Position numbers and translations under genes: made by a program
Source of the DNA: Pseudomonas sp. GD04091
GTDB lineage: Bacteria > Pseudomonadota > Gammaproteobacteria > Pseudomonadales > Pseudomonadaceae
Direction: 5' to 3'
Assembly (NCBI RefSeq): GCF_029836165.1
Contig: NZ_JAOEBG010000022.1
Location: 34,903 to 98,902 of the forward strand
DNA length: 64,000 bases
Shown here: positions 26,291 through 34,719 of the stretch, one piece after another
Layout of the letters: each line of letters begins with the position of its first letter
Numbering within the stretch: the first letter of the stretch is position 1
Notes under the pieces: generated by a model
The model's database searches: none
What the model saw: only the letters and a program-made list of their open reading frames with translations
What the model was told of the DNA's origin: nothing

Positions 26291-27556
26291 TCAGTTGCCT
26301 TTCACCGCATAATCAGGCCGCTTGTCATTCCCCGGAATGAACGGACTCCAAGGCTGCGCCCGCAACGGCTGCTCGGTCTCCCACACAACACTGAACTGCC
26401 CGTCATCCTGGATCTCGCCGATCATCACCGGCTTGTGCAGGTGGTGGTTGCTCTTGTCCATGGTCAGGGTGAAACCCGACGGCGCCTCGAAGCTCTGCCC
26501 GGCCAGCGCCTCGCGCACCTTGTCCACATCGGTGCTGCCAGCCTTCTGCGCCGCCTGCGCCCACATGTGAATGCCCACGTAGGTGGCCTCCATCGGGTCG
26601 TTGGTCACCGCCTTGTCGGCGCCTGGCAGGTTCTTGGCCTTGGCATAGGCCTTCCAGTCGGCGACGAACTTCTGGTTCACCGGGTTATCCACAGACTCGA
26701 AGTAGTTCCACGCCGCCAGGTGACCCACCAGCGGCTTGGTGTCGATGCCGCGCAGTTCCTCTTCGCCCACCGAGAACGCCACCACCGGCACATCGGTAGC
26801 CTTCAGGCCCTGGTTGGCCAGCTCCTTGTAGAACGGCACGTTGGAGTCGCCGTTGACCGTGGAGATGACCGCCGTCCTGCCGCCGGCGGAGAACTTCTTG
26901 ATGTTGGCGACGATGGTCTGGTAATCGCTGTGGCCGAACGGCGTGTACACCTCCTCGATGTCCTTGTCGGCCACGCCCTTGCTGTGCAGGAAGGCGCGCA
27001 GGATCTTGTTGGTGGTGCGCGGGTAGACATAGTCGGTGCCCAGCAGGAAGAAGCGCTTGGCGCCGCCGCCGTCCTCGCTCATCAGGTACTCGACGGCGGG
27101 GATCGCCTGCTGGTTGGGCGCGGCACCGGTGTAGAACACGTTCGGCGACATCTCTTCACCCTCGTACTGCACCGGGTAGAACAGCAGGCCGTTGAGCTCC
27201 TCGAACACCGGCAGCACGGATTTGCGCGACACCGAGGTCCAGCAGCCGAACACCACCGCCACCTTGTCCTGGGTCAGCAGCTGGCGGCTCTTCTCGGCGA
27301 ACAGCGGCCAGTTGGACGCCGGGTCCACCACCACCGCCTCGAGCTGCTTGCCGTTGACCCCGCCCTTGGCGTTGATCTGGTCGATGGTCATCAGCGCCAT
27401 GTCCTTGAGCGAGGTCTCGGATATCGCCATGGTCCCCGACAGCGAATGCAGGATGCCGACCTTGATGGTCTCGGCGGCCTGGATGCTCCAGCTCAGGCCC
27501 ATCGCGGCGATCGATGCGCTGAGGGTGAAGGCCTTGATCAGACTGCGTCGCTTCAT
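26291..27556 (-). CDS. urtA: UrtA, urea-binding periplasmic protein
   Basis: 421-residue type I solute-binding protein. The N-terminus (MKRRSLIKAF then a hydrophobic stretch to IQAAE) is a signal peptide, possibly Tat-like because of the RR pair. The body has VGILHSLSGTMAISE, the GCWTSVSRKSVLPVFEELNGL block and YPVQYEGEEMSPNVFYTGA that mark UrtA/FmdD-type urea or amide binders. It is the first gene of urtABCDE, behind a sigma-54 promoter, consistent with nitrogen-limitation control. Confidence 0.93.
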   Translation of the reverse strand: MKRRSLIKAFTLSASIAAMGLSWSIQAAETIKVGILHSLSGTMAISETSLKDMALMTIDQINAKGGVNGKQLEAVVVDPASNWPLFAEKSRQLLTQDKVAVVFGCWTSVSRKSVLPVFEELNGLLFYPVQYEGEEMSPNVFYTGAAPNQQAIPAVEYLMSEDGGGAKRFFLLGTDYVYPRTTNKILRAFLHSKGVADKDIEEVYTPFGHSDYQTIVANIKKFSAGGRTAVISTVNGDSNVPFYKELANQGLKATDVPVVAFSVGEEELRGIDTKPLVGHLAAWNYFESVDNPVNQKFVADWKAYAKAKNLPGADKAVTNDPMEATYVGIHMWAQAAQKAGSTDVDKVREALAGQSFEAPSGFTLTMDKSNHHLHKPVMIGEIQDDGQFSVVWETEQPLRAQPWSPFIPGNDKRPDYAVKGN

Positions 27557-27601
27557 GTGCTCACTCCGATGTGATGGTGGGTGTTGGCCTGGTCGGAGAT
27601 T

Positions 27602-27616
27602 GCAAGGGCTGTGCCG
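27602..27616 (-). promoter_or_regulatory. Sigma-54 promoter of urtABCDE
   Basis: On the minus strand CGGCAC-N5-TTGCA shows the obligatory GG-N10-GC spacing and only one mismatch to TGGCAC-N5-TTGC. It lies 46 bases upstream of urtA. Nitrogen-regulated sigma-54/NtrC control is expected for urea uptake. Confidence 0.65.
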
Positions 27617-27686
27617 GGTGATGGAATGTGCGTGATAGAGCGGTTGTGCGACGAATCGGGGCGCGGGGTGGGGCCAGGATGGTGCT

Positions 27687-27703
27687 TGCAGGCCGGGCCT
27701 GCA
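27687..27703. promoter_or_regulatory. 17-base palindrome upstream of urtA
   Basis: TGCAGGCCGGGCCTGCA is a perfect inverted repeat with a one-base centre, 71 bases upstream of the sigma-54 element. The TGCA-N9-TGCA outline recalls an NtrC site (TGCAC-N7-GTGCA), but the inner bases differ, so this is only a candidate activator site. Confidence 0.4.
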
Positions 27704-27745
27704 CAGGATTGGGGCCGGGGGCGATGAACACTTTTGACACATAAG

Positions 27746-27990
27746 CGGTACTTGAGTACCGTGCCGCACCGCAGTAGTTTCTGCGGTTCGGGATTGGCGT
27801 CCCGGATACAGAGAGCGGGCACTTTTAGCAGTGTCCTGCATGGCTGCACCCGTTATGGGCGGAGCCGTGTGTGGGAGCCTCCGGGCTCACCGGCTCTCTC
27901 TGTCCGGCACGCCAACCCGCACGGCTCCGTCCACCCATATTGGCGTGTGGGTGCGGAGCGTCATTACGGAGAGCCGCAAGGAGATGCACC
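27746..27990 (+). ncRNA. Candidate structured 5' leader with alternative pairing
   Basis: This non-coding stretch has a chain of stems: CGGTAC/GTACCG (27746-27761), ACCGCAG/CTGCGGT near 27768-27790, CGGGA/TCCCG, GAGCC/GGCTC (27875-27888) and CACCCA/TGGGTG (27932-27953). GGAGCCGTG (27861-27869) pairs perfectly with CACGGCTCC (27920-27928), but that second arm overlaps GCTCCG (27924-27929), which can instead pair with CGGAGC (27954-27959) and extend the CACCCA hairpin. The two folds exclude one another and lie 20-odd bases ahead of AAGGAG (27978-27983). It looks like a regulatory leader of the 25-codon ORF and the DUF gene. The structure is read by eye; regulation is inference. Confidence 0.5.
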
Positions 27991-28068
27991 ATGCTCAAGA
28001 AGATCGTTCCAGATCCACCGTTCGCATTTGCTGAAATCGCCACCTTTCATCGAGAGGTGCAGCCATGA
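27991..28068 (+). CDS. 25-residue ORF, probable coupled leader peptide
   Basis: ATG 27991 stands seven bases after a strong AAGGAG. The peptide begins MLKKIVPDPPFAFAEI; the KKIVPDPP opening is one I associate with the start of small DUF3077/DUF6124-type proteins in pseudomonads. It ends TGA at 28068, overlapping the next ATG (28065) by four bases, so translation of the two is coupled. It may be a true leader peptide or a frame-split N-terminus of the downstream protein. Confidence 0.5.
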   Translation: MLKKIVPDPPFAFAEIATFHREVQP

Positions 28069-28364
28069 ACCAGGAATCGCTGGTCAACCTCACCCCCCGC
28101 AAATCACGTCCCGTCACCGCCAGTGCCCACTTTGGCACCTGCAATCACGCCCACGATCCGATGCTCTCGGTGCAGGCCGGGGTCGATAGCGAGGATGCGC
28201 TGGTGTGTGCCGTGGCGGCGTTGAAAGCAGCGTATGAGACCAATGCCGCTGCGCTGGAAAAGGCGCAGGAGCCGTTGCGTAGTTTGCTGACGGCGACGGA
28301 GAACTCGCTGGAGAAAGGTCTGGCGCTGGCCGAGGCGGTGCTCGAAGGCTTGGAGCAAGGCTGA
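28065..28364 (+). CDS. Small DUF3077/DUF6124-like protein, function unknown
   Basis: 99-residue soluble protein without signal peptide. A polar N-terminal part (to about residue 28) is followed by HDPMLSVQAGVDSEDALVCA and a long amphipathic helical region (AALKAAYETNAAALEKAQ..., LALAEAVLEGLEQG). The pattern of a short N-terminus, VxxGxxxEDAL and paired helices resembles a widespread Pseudomonas small-protein group (DUF3077/DUF6124) from memory. It overlaps the 25-codon ORF and sits behind the structured leader; a REP pair follows. No role is known to me. Confidence 0.65.
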   Translation: MNQESLVNLTPRKSRPVTASAHFGTCNHAHDPMLSVQAGVDSEDALVCAVAALKAAYETNAAALEKAQEPLRSLLTATENSLEKGLALAEAVLEGLEQG

Positions 28365-28371
28365 CAATCGC

Positions 28372-28478
28372 CGGGGCTGCTGCGCAGCCCTTTCGCGACA
28401 CAAGGCCGCTCCTACAGATGATCGCGTTCCCCCTGTAGGAGCGGCCTTGTGTCGCGAAAGGGCCGCGCAGCGGCCCCA
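28372..28478. repeat. REP inverted pair between the DUF gene and cycA
   Basis: Facing CCTTTCGCGACACAAGGCCGCTCC units lie between convergent genes. Confidence 0.88.
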
Positions 28479-28487
28479 TTGGCCGGA

Positions 28488-29912
28488 TCAGTTGTTAGAT
28501 GCTTCACGCACCGCCGCACGTGGCTGGCGCTTGCTGCGCACGAACTGATAGGTCACCGCCAGAATCACGAACCAGATTGGCGTCACCAGCAGCGCCGAGC
28601 GCGTATCCGCTTCCAGGCTCAGCAGCACCAGGATGCCGGCGAAGAACACCAGGCACACGTAGCACATGAAGCGCCCACCCGGCATCTTGTAGGTGGATTG
28701 CTCATGCAGCGCCGCACGCTGTTTGCGGTAGCTCAGATACGACAGCAGGATCAGCGTCCACACGAACATGAACAGCACCGCCGACACCGTCGTCACCAGG
28801 GTGAAGGCTTCGATCACGTTGGGTACCAGGTAGATCAGCACCGCGCCCAGCAGCAGGCAGGTGCAGGAGAAGTACAGGCCGTTGGCCGGCACCGCGCGGC
28901 GTGAGAGTTTCTCGAACGCCTTGGGTGCATCGCCCTCCTGGGCCAGGCCGAACAGCATGCGGCTAGTGGAGAACACCCCGCTGTTGGCCGACGAGGCCGC
29001 CGAGGTCAGCACCACGAAGTTGATGATGCTCGCCGCCGCCGGCAGGCCGGCCAGCACGAACAGCTCGACGAACGGGCTCTTGCCCGGCACCACGTCGCGC
29101 CAAGGGGTGACCGCCATGATCGCGATCAGCGCCAGCACGTAGAACACGATGATGCGGATCGGGATCGAGTTGATCGCCCGCGGCAGGGTGCGCTCGGGGT
29201 TCTTCGCCTCGGCGGCGGTGGTGCCCACCAGCTCGATGCCGACGAAGGCGAACACGGCGATCTGGAAGCCGGCGAAGAAGCCGAGCATGCCGTTGGGGAA
29301 CATCCCACCGTCATTCCACAGGTTGGCCAGGGTCGCGGTGTGCCCGCTCGGCGACTGGAAGCCGGTGATGACCATGTACAGACCGGTGGCGACCAGGCCC
29401 ATGATGGCGATGATCTTGATCAGGGCGAACCAGAATTCCATTTCGCCGAACAGCTTCACGGTCACCAGGTTCAGCGACAGCAACAGGGCCACGCAGCTCA
29501 GCGCCGGTATCCACTGTGGCAGGTCGGGGAACCAGAATTGTGTGTAGGCGGCGATCGCCACCACGTCGGCGATGCCGGTGACCACCCAGCAGAACCAGTA
29601 GGTCCAGCCGGTGAAGTAGCCGGCCCAGGGGCCGAGCAGATCGGCGGAGAAATCGATGAACGACTTGTAGTTGAGGTTCGACAGCAGCAGCTCGCCCATG
29701 GCGCGCATGACGAAGAACAGCATGAAGCCGATGATCATGTAGACGAAGATGATCGACGGGCCGGCCAGGCTGATGGTCTTGCCCGAACCCATGAACAGGC
29801 CGGTGCCGATGGCGCCGCCGATGGCGATGAGCTGGATGTGGCGGTTGGTCAGGTTGCGTTGCAGGTGCTGCTCTTCGGAGGGTGTCTGGGAGGTCCGGGT
29901 CATGGGCTGCAT
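28488..29912 (-). CDS. cycA: CycA-type D-alanine/D-serine/glycine permease
   Basis: About 474 residues and 12 membrane helices, of the APC amino acid permease superfamily. The N-terminal QRNLTNRHIQLIAIGGAIG, GTGLFMGSGKTISLAGPSI and the EMEFWFALIKIIAIM segments are nearly identical to E. coli CycA, so proton-coupled uptake of D-Ala, D-Ser and Gly is the likely job. Two starts, Met at 29912 and at 29903, are close; neither has a strong ribosome site. It appears monocistronic between REP-bearing gaps. Confidence 0.88.
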   Translation of the reverse strand: MQPMTRTSQTPSEEQHLQRNLTNRHIQLIAIGGAIGTGLFMGSGKTISLAGPSIIFVYMIIGFMLFFVMRAMGELLLSNLNYKSFIDFSADLLGPWAGYFTGWTYWFCWVVTGIADVVAIAAYTQFWFPDLPQWIPALSCVALLLSLNLVTVKLFGEMEFWFALIKIIAIMGLVATGLYMVITGFQSPSGHTATLANLWNDGGMFPNGMLGFFAGFQIAVFAFVGIELVGTTAAEAKNPERTLPRAINSIPIRIIVFYVLALIAIMAVTPWRDVVPGKSPFVELFVLAGLPAAASIINFVVLTSAASSANSGVFSTSRMLFGLAQEGDAPKAFEKLSRRAVPANGLYFSCTCLLLGAVLIYLVPNVIEAFTLVTTVSAVLFMFVWTLILLSYLSYRKQRAALHEQSTYKMPGGRFMCYVCLVFFAGILVLLSLEADTRSALLVTPIWFVILAVTYQFVRSKRQPRAAVREASNN

Positions 29913-30057
29913 TCCATTGAGGGTCAGTCTTTTTGTGAGTGAAAGCCGGGTAGGCTATCACGTCGCGTTCCGATCGCGGGTGTGGCAGATCGGCACGATC
30001 TTGGCGGTGCAGCGCGTTGTTCGACATGACTGTGGTCAATGGATGCGTCACAGATCC

Positions 30058-30176
30058 TGGGCTGCTGCGCAGCCCTTTCGCGACACAAGGCCGCTCCTAC
30101 AGGCGACCGCGATCCCCTGTAGGAGCGGCCTTGCCGAGGCGTCGGACCGGTCGGAAAGGGGCGCAAAGCGCCCCCG
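30058..30176. repeat. REP pair with one rearranged arm
   Basis: The left arm is a normal CCTTTCGCGACACAAGGCCGC unit. The right arm begins normally (AGGAGCGGCCTTG) but the expected TGTCGCG is replaced by about 21 bases (CCGAGGCGTCGGACCGGTCGG) before AAAGG resumes. The gap 29913-30057 to its left holds nothing I recognise. Confidence 0.75.
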
Positions 30177-30182
30177 GCAATC

Positions 30183-31547
30183 TCAAGCCTGGACCATGGC
30201 TCGGCGTCTCACCACCAGGCTATCCACCCCCCACATCACCACCATCGAGATCCCCACCAGCGGGAAGGCGACCCCCAGCACCACCATCACCCCCACCGCC
30301 ATCTTCCAGCGCGGCAGGTCATGACGCAGCGGCGGCACGCCCAGCCCACCGGCCGGCTTGCGCTTCCACCACATCACCAGCCCGCTCACCGAGCCCAGCA
30401 GGATCATCAGGCATACGATCAAAATCACGATCTGGTTCAGCGGCCCGAACATCTTCCCTTCGTGCAGCATCACTCCCAGCTCCGTGGCGCGGGCCACCGG
30501 GCTGTAGTCCTGCCAGCGCACATCGGCCAGCACCTTCCCGGTGTACTGGTCCACATGCAGGGTGGCGTCGTTGCGCGGATCGTCGGCGAACACCGCGATG
30601 GTGAACACACCATCGGCAGTGGTCGGCAGGGTGATGCTGTAGCCCGGCTCGACCTTGCGCAGGCTGGCTACGTCCTCGACCTGTTGCAGGCTCACCTGCG
30701 GTGCCGCGGGTGCCTGGTCCATCATGTGGTGCCCGGCATGTTCGGCATGGGCGCCGGACACCGGCATCGGCGTGTTCTCCATGGCCCAGGGCACGGTCTG
30801 GCGATGCGCGCTGTTGAGGTCGCGCGCTTCTTTATCGGACTTGGGCACGTCGTTCCACATGGCCGCCGGGAAGCGGTTCCACAGGTCGGCGTACTGTTTG
30901 CCCCACAGCCCGGTCCAGGTCATGCCGCTGAGCAGCATCAGCAGCAGCAGGGCCGAACCCCAGAAACCGGTGACGGCGTGCAGGTCGCGCCACAGCACCC
31001 GGCCGCGTGCGCTGAAGCGCGGCCACAGCACGCCCGCGCTGCTGCGTCCGCGTGGCCACCAGAGATAAAGGCCGGACACCACCAGGACGATGCCCCAGCC
31101 GGCGGCCAGTTCCACCAGCCGGTCGCCGAGCGTGCCGACCATCAGCTCGCCATGCAGGGCGCGGGCGATGGCCTGCAGATTCTGCTTGCCGTCCTGCGCG
31201 CCCAGCACTTTGCCGCTGTACGGGTCGACGAAGACATTCAGCTCGCGGCCCGCGTCATGCACCACGAACTGCGCGCTGCGCTCGGCATTCACCGGCGGCA
31301 GGTACTGGCCCACGTGCCCTTGTGGATAAGCCTGGCGCACAGCGGCCAGCAGCGTGTCGGCGTTCTGCCGGTGGTGGCCGGCCTCGACTACCATCAGCTC
31401 GCGGTACATCAGTGGATCGAGCTGAGGCTTGAATAGGTAGATGATCCCGGTGATCGCCAGCAGGATCATGAACGGCGCGACGAACAGCCCGGCATAGAAG
31501 TGCCAGCGCCACGCCAGGTTGTAGAACGAGGGGGTTGGTTTGCTCAC
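30183..31547 (-). CDS. PepSY-domain membrane protein of the copper operon
   Basis: 454-residue PepSY_TM protein with four membrane helices: residues about 15-40, 145-170, 195-215 and 375-400 plus a further pair near the end. The first loop holds PepSY-like sequence (ALHGELMVGTLGDRLVELAAGWG) and the second large periplasmic loop has a His/Met-rich patch, HAEHAGHHMMDQ, a likely metal-binding segment. Related proteins are ferric- or cupric-reductase-like partners of TonB receptors. It is the last gene of the oprC operon, 57 bases downstream of oprC, so reduction or transfer of copper across the inner membrane is a reasonable inference. Confidence 0.8.
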   Translation of the reverse strand: MSKPTPSFYNLAWRWHFYAGLFVAPFMILLAITGIIYLFKPQLDPLMYRELMVVEAGHHRQNADTLLAAVRQAYPQGHVGQYLPPVNAERSAQFVVHDAGRELNVFVDPYSGKVLGAQDGKQNLQAIARALHGELMVGTLGDRLVELAAGWGIVLVVSGLYLWWPRGRSSAGVLWPRFSARGRVLWRDLHAVTGFWGSALLLLMLLSGMTWTGLWGKQYADLWNRFPAAMWNDVPKSDKEARDLNSAHRQTVPWAMENTPMPVSGAHAEHAGHHMMDQAPAAPQVSLQQVEDVASLRKVEPGYSITLPTTADGVFTIAVFADDPRNDATLHVDQYTGKVLADVRWQDYSPVARATELGVMLHEGKMFGPLNQIVILIVCLMILLGSVSGLVMWWKRKPAGGLGVPPLRHDLPRWKMAVGVMVVLGVAFPLVGISMVVMWGVDSLVVRRRAMVQA

Positions 31548-31604
31548 GGGAGCCTCCCTTGGACCTGAGTGGGGCGCGGTCAGGCCCGCGCCCGTTCGTT
31601 ATTG

Positions 31605-33671
31605 TCAGAAGCTGATGTCGACCTTGGTCCAGAAGGTCCTGCCTGGCTCGTTCACCGGTTGCGGGTCCGCCGCCGGGTAGCCGAACCCGGCATTCCCGGC
31701 CAGGTTCAGGTGCTCGGCGTAAGCCTTGTCGAACAGGTTGTCGACGCCCGCGCTGAGCTTGAGGTTGCTGTTGACCTTGTAGGCGCCGTTGAGCGAGAAC
31801 ACGCCGAAGCCGCCGCTCTTCTCGTAGTCCTTGCCGACCACGTTGCCCTGGTTCTGGGCGATGCGGTTCTGCGCCGCCACCAGCCGCCACAGGGTGCCGA
31901 CGCTCCAGGCGTCGCGGCTGTAGGTCAGGCCCAGGCGGCTTTCCAAGGGTGGCATCTGCGGCAGCGCCTTGCCATCGCTGCTGTTCTTGCCCCAAGCGTA
32001 GGCGAGTGTCGCATCGGCCTTCCAGCGCTCGGTGAGCTTGTAGGCCGCGCCCAGCTCGCCGCCCATGACCCGGGCGTCGATGTTCTGCGCCTGGGAGCTG
32101 AGCATGCCCATCATGCCGGGGCGGTAGTCGAACAGGATGTAGTCGCGGATCTGCCCGACATAGCCCGAGGCCCAGGCCTCCAGGCGCTCGTCGCGGTACT
32201 GGATGCCGAAGTCGAGCTGGGTGGTCTTCTCCGGCTTGATGCCGTCGAAGGCGTTCACCGAACCTGCGGGGGCCAGCTTGGGCGAGAACAGCTCCCAGTA
32301 GTCGGGGAAGCGCTGGGCGTGGCCGAGGCCGATGTAGGTGGTGGCCGGGATCGCCGCCAGGTCATGCTCGTAGCGCACGAAGCCGCTGGGCAGGGTGTCG
32401 GCGCGGGTATCGCCTTCGGTGGCGCTGCCCTTGCGGAAGTCGCGGGCCGAGGCGCGGTCCAGGCGTGCGCCGGTGATCAGGCGATCCTCGCCGGTGGCGT
32501 ACCAGGTCAGCTCGCCGAAGGCGCCGTAGTTGTGGAAGTCGGCGTCCTTGGTCCAGGGCTTGCCCTTGTGCGCATCGATGCCCATGCCGCCGCGCTGGCG
32601 GTGTTCGTTGGTCTGCGCGTCGATGCCGCTGATCAGCTGCACGTCGGCCCAGCGCCAGGTGGCCTTGATCCGCGCGCCGAGGGTGCGGCGGTCGACGTTG
32701 CTGACCATGGGCATGCCCATCATGCCGCTGCCCGACGGGGTGCGCAGGCTGTAGTTGTCCATCACGTGGTCGGCGTAGTTGTAGTAGACCTGGGCCTCGA
32801 CCTTGTCGAGCACCTCGCCGAGGTTGGACTTCTCGAAGCGCAGCCCCAGGCTTTCGCGCTTGAACTGCGAGCCGTCCATGCCGCGCCCGGCGTAACGGGC
32901 TTCGCCGTCGCCCTTGCCGGCGGTGAGTTCGAGCAGGGTGTCTGCGTCTGGGGTCCAGCCCAGGGCGACGTCGCCGTTCCACTTGTCCCAGCGCGAGGGC
33001 ACGGTGTCGCCGTTGCCGTCCTCGTAGTCGTCCGAGCGCGACTGGTTGCCGACGAAGCGCACGTAGCCGAGGCGGTTGCCGGCGGCGGCATCCAGCACTT
33101 TGTCGAAGCGGCCGTTGGAGCCGGCCAGCAGGCTGGCGTTCACGCGGCTGCCCAGCTCGCCGAACTTCTCCGGCTCGCGGTCGAACAGGATCGTCCCGGC
33201 CGAGCCGCCCGGGCCCCAGATCACGCTTTGCGGGCCTTTGATCACGGTGAGGCGGTCGTAGGTTTCCGGCGAGATGTACGAGGTAGGGGCGTCCATGCGG
33301 TTGGGGCAGGCGCCGAGCATCACGCCGCCATTGGTGAGGATGTTCAGGCGCGAGCCGAACATGCCGCGCAGCACCGGGTCACCGTTGGTGCCACCGGAGC
33401 GGATCGCCGAGAAGCCGGGGATGGTCTTGAGGTAGTCGGCGCCGTCGCTGGCGGGCACGGGCTGGCGTGGGTCCTTGGGGTTGGTGACCACGGTCAGCGG
33501 CGAGCTCGGGGCGATGGCGGTGATCACCGTCGGGCTCAGTTCGGCCGGGTCGTGACCGTGGCCTTCGTGGCCGGTTTCGGCGGCGAGGGCCAGTGGCGCG
33601 AGCAGCGAGCCGCAGAGCACGGCGACGGTGCCACGCAGGGAAAGGGCAAAAACAGGGGTGCAGCCGGACAT
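31605..33671 (-). CDS. oprC: OprC, TonB-dependent copper receptor
   Basis: 688-residue outer-membrane receptor. A signal peptide (residues 1-30) is followed by a His-rich stretch (TGHEGHGHDP), a plug domain (ADYLKTIPGFSAIRSGGTNGDPVLRG) and a 22-strand barrel ending in Phe. The plug signature GACPNRMDAPTSYISPETYD is the hallmark of OprC/NosA copper receptors; MMGMPM and MMGML Met-rich loops would bind Cu(I). It imports copper across the outer membrane in P. aeruginosa. It lies in an operon with two DUF2946 genes, a PCu(A)C chaperone and a PepSY protein. Confidence 0.9.
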   Translation of the reverse strand: MSGCTPVFALSLRGTVAVLCGSLLAPLALAAETGHEGHGHDPAELSPTVITAIAPSSPLTVVTNPKDPRQPVPASDGADYLKTIPGFSAIRSGGTNGDPVLRGMFGSRLNILTNGGVMLGACPNRMDAPTSYISPETYDRLTVIKGPQSVIWGPGGSAGTILFDREPEKFGELGSRVNASLLAGSNGRFDKVLDAAAGNRLGYVRFVGNQSRSDDYEDGNGDTVPSRWDKWNGDVALGWTPDADTLLELTAGKGDGEARYAGRGMDGSQFKRESLGLRFEKSNLGEVLDKVEAQVYYNYADHVMDNYSLRTPSGSGMMGMPMVSNVDRRTLGARIKATWRWADVQLISGIDAQTNEHRQRGGMGIDAHKGKPWTKDADFHNYGAFGELTWYATGEDRLITGARLDRASARDFRKGSATEGDTRADTLPSGFVRYEHDLAAIPATTYIGLGHAQRFPDYWELFSPKLAPAGSVNAFDGIKPEKTTQLDFGIQYRDERLEAWASGYVGQIRDYILFDYRPGMMGMLSSQAQNIDARVMGGELGAAYKLTERWKADATLAYAWGKNSSDGKALPQMPPLESRLGLTYSRDAWSVGTLWRLVAAQNRIAQNQGNVVGKDYEKSGGFGVFSLNGAYKVNSNLKLSAGVDNLFDKAYAEHLNLAGNAGFGYPAADPQPVNEPGRTFWTKVDISF

Positions 33672-33740
33672 AATGATTCCAGTCGATCAGTCATGAGTCA
33701 GCGCGAAGCCTCCTGGCCTCGGGCGTTTAGCGTGCTGTGT

Positions 33741-34166
33741 TCAGGCGACGATCGAACGGGGTGGCGCGCGGCTGCGGGCGCCGGGGAATACAGCCTGCCG
33801 GGCATGGCCCTGGCGCGTGGCGACGGTGAGGTGGGCGGCTGGGGTGGCGCTGCCCGCGCTGAGCGGGCTGAGGGTCTGGGGCAGGGCGGGGCAGTTGAAC
33901 AGCAGGCTGCAGTAGCCGCACTTCTCCCACATCACATGCAGCTGGCCGTCGTTGCCTTGGCCGTGGTGGTGATCGTGGCCGTGCTCCATGGGCATGGCCA
34001 TCGACATGTCCATGGACATGCCGGCGTGATGCTCCATCGGCATCGACTGGGAAACCAGCGGGCCGATGAAGATCATCCACATGGCGAACAGGCTCAGCCA
34101 GCCGCCACCGACGCGCCTGCGATCAGGGCGGGTGCTGCGGACGGAGCTGTAGCGCGGCAGGCTCAT
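33741..34166 (-). CDS. DUF2946 protein, Met/His-rich
   Basis: 141-residue protein with one hydrophobic segment near residues 20-40 (WLSLFAMWMIFIGPLVSQS) followed by an extreme Met/His patch: MPMEHHAGMSMDMSMAMPME then HGHDHHHG. It keeps the EKCGYCSLLFNCP block of DUF2946 with three cysteines. Such composition points to copper binding in the periplasm. It sits between the PCu(A)C gene and oprC in a tight operon. DUF2946 has no settled function; a copper-shuttle role is inferred from composition and neighbours. Confidence 0.8.
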   Translation of the reverse strand: MSLPRYSSVRSTRPDRRRVGGGWLSLFAMWMIFIGPLVSQSMPMEHHAGMSMDMSMAMPMEHGHDHHHGQGNDGQLHVMWEKCGYCSLLFNCPALPQTLSPLSAGSATPAAHLTVATRQGHARQAVFPGARSRAPPRSIVA

Positions 34167-34189
34167 GGCGAGCGCCAGTCAGCTATGGA

Positions 34190-34672
34190 TCAGTGCGCGT
34201 GCTCGTGCGTCGCCTGGTCGGCGGGCGGCTGCTTCTGCACGGCGACCTCGACGGTGACGTCACCGGCTTTCTCGAAGTGCAGGATCAGCGGGAAGCGCTT
34301 GCCATCGGTCAGCAGGCTGCGGTCCTTGGGCTGCATGATCATCACGTGGTAGGCGCTGGGGGCGAAGGACAGGTCTTTGCCGGCGGGCACCACCACGCTC
34401 TGCACCTGCTGCATCTTCATCGCGCCGGCGGCGCTCATCGCATGCTCGTGCAGCTGGGCGTCGGTGCTGATCGGCGTGTCCACCGAAAGCAGGCGGTCAT
34501 CGGCCTTGCCGTTGTTGTGCACGACGAAGTAGGCCGCGACGTTGGGCGCGTTCGGCGGCAGCTCCAGCGACCAAGGGTGGGCGATGTGCAGGTCGCCGAC
34601 GCTGTACTCGTGGGCGTTGGCGAAAGCCGTGGGCAGCAGCAGGGCGGCCAGGACGAGGGCTTGCTTGAGCAT
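34190..34672 (-). CDS. PCu(A)C-type periplasmic copper chaperone
   Basis: 160-residue exported protein. A signal peptide covers residues 1-20, then the cupredoxin-like PCu(A)C fold with the Cu(I) motif H-x10-M...H-x-M: HEHAMSAAGAMKMQQV and YHVMIMQPK supply the His and Met ligands. The C-terminus adds a HEHAH tail. Members deliver Cu(I) to cytochrome oxidase or bind it for import. It lies 17-24 bases from the flanking DUF2946 gene in the oprC operon. Confidence 0.88.
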   Translation of the reverse strand: MLKQALVLAALLLPTAFANAHEYSVGDLHIAHPWSLELPPNAPNVAAYFVVHNNGKADDRLLSVDTPISTDAQLHEHAMSAAGAMKMQQVQSVVVPAGKDLSFAPSAYHVMIMQPKDRSLLTDGKRFPLILHFEKAGDVTVEVAVQKQPPADQATHEHAH

Positions 34673-34719
34673 GGGTGAGTCTCCGATCTGTTGAGGTTCA
34701 GGCAGACAGCGTAGTGAAC

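Noticed and set aside
31569..34352. Very long open frame on the plus strand opposite oprC and its neighbours (similar ones near 24653-26122, 35178-37622 and 51620-53395)
   Set aside because: These mirror well-supported genes on the other strand; high GC keeps antisense frames open. They lack family motifs and ribosome sites.
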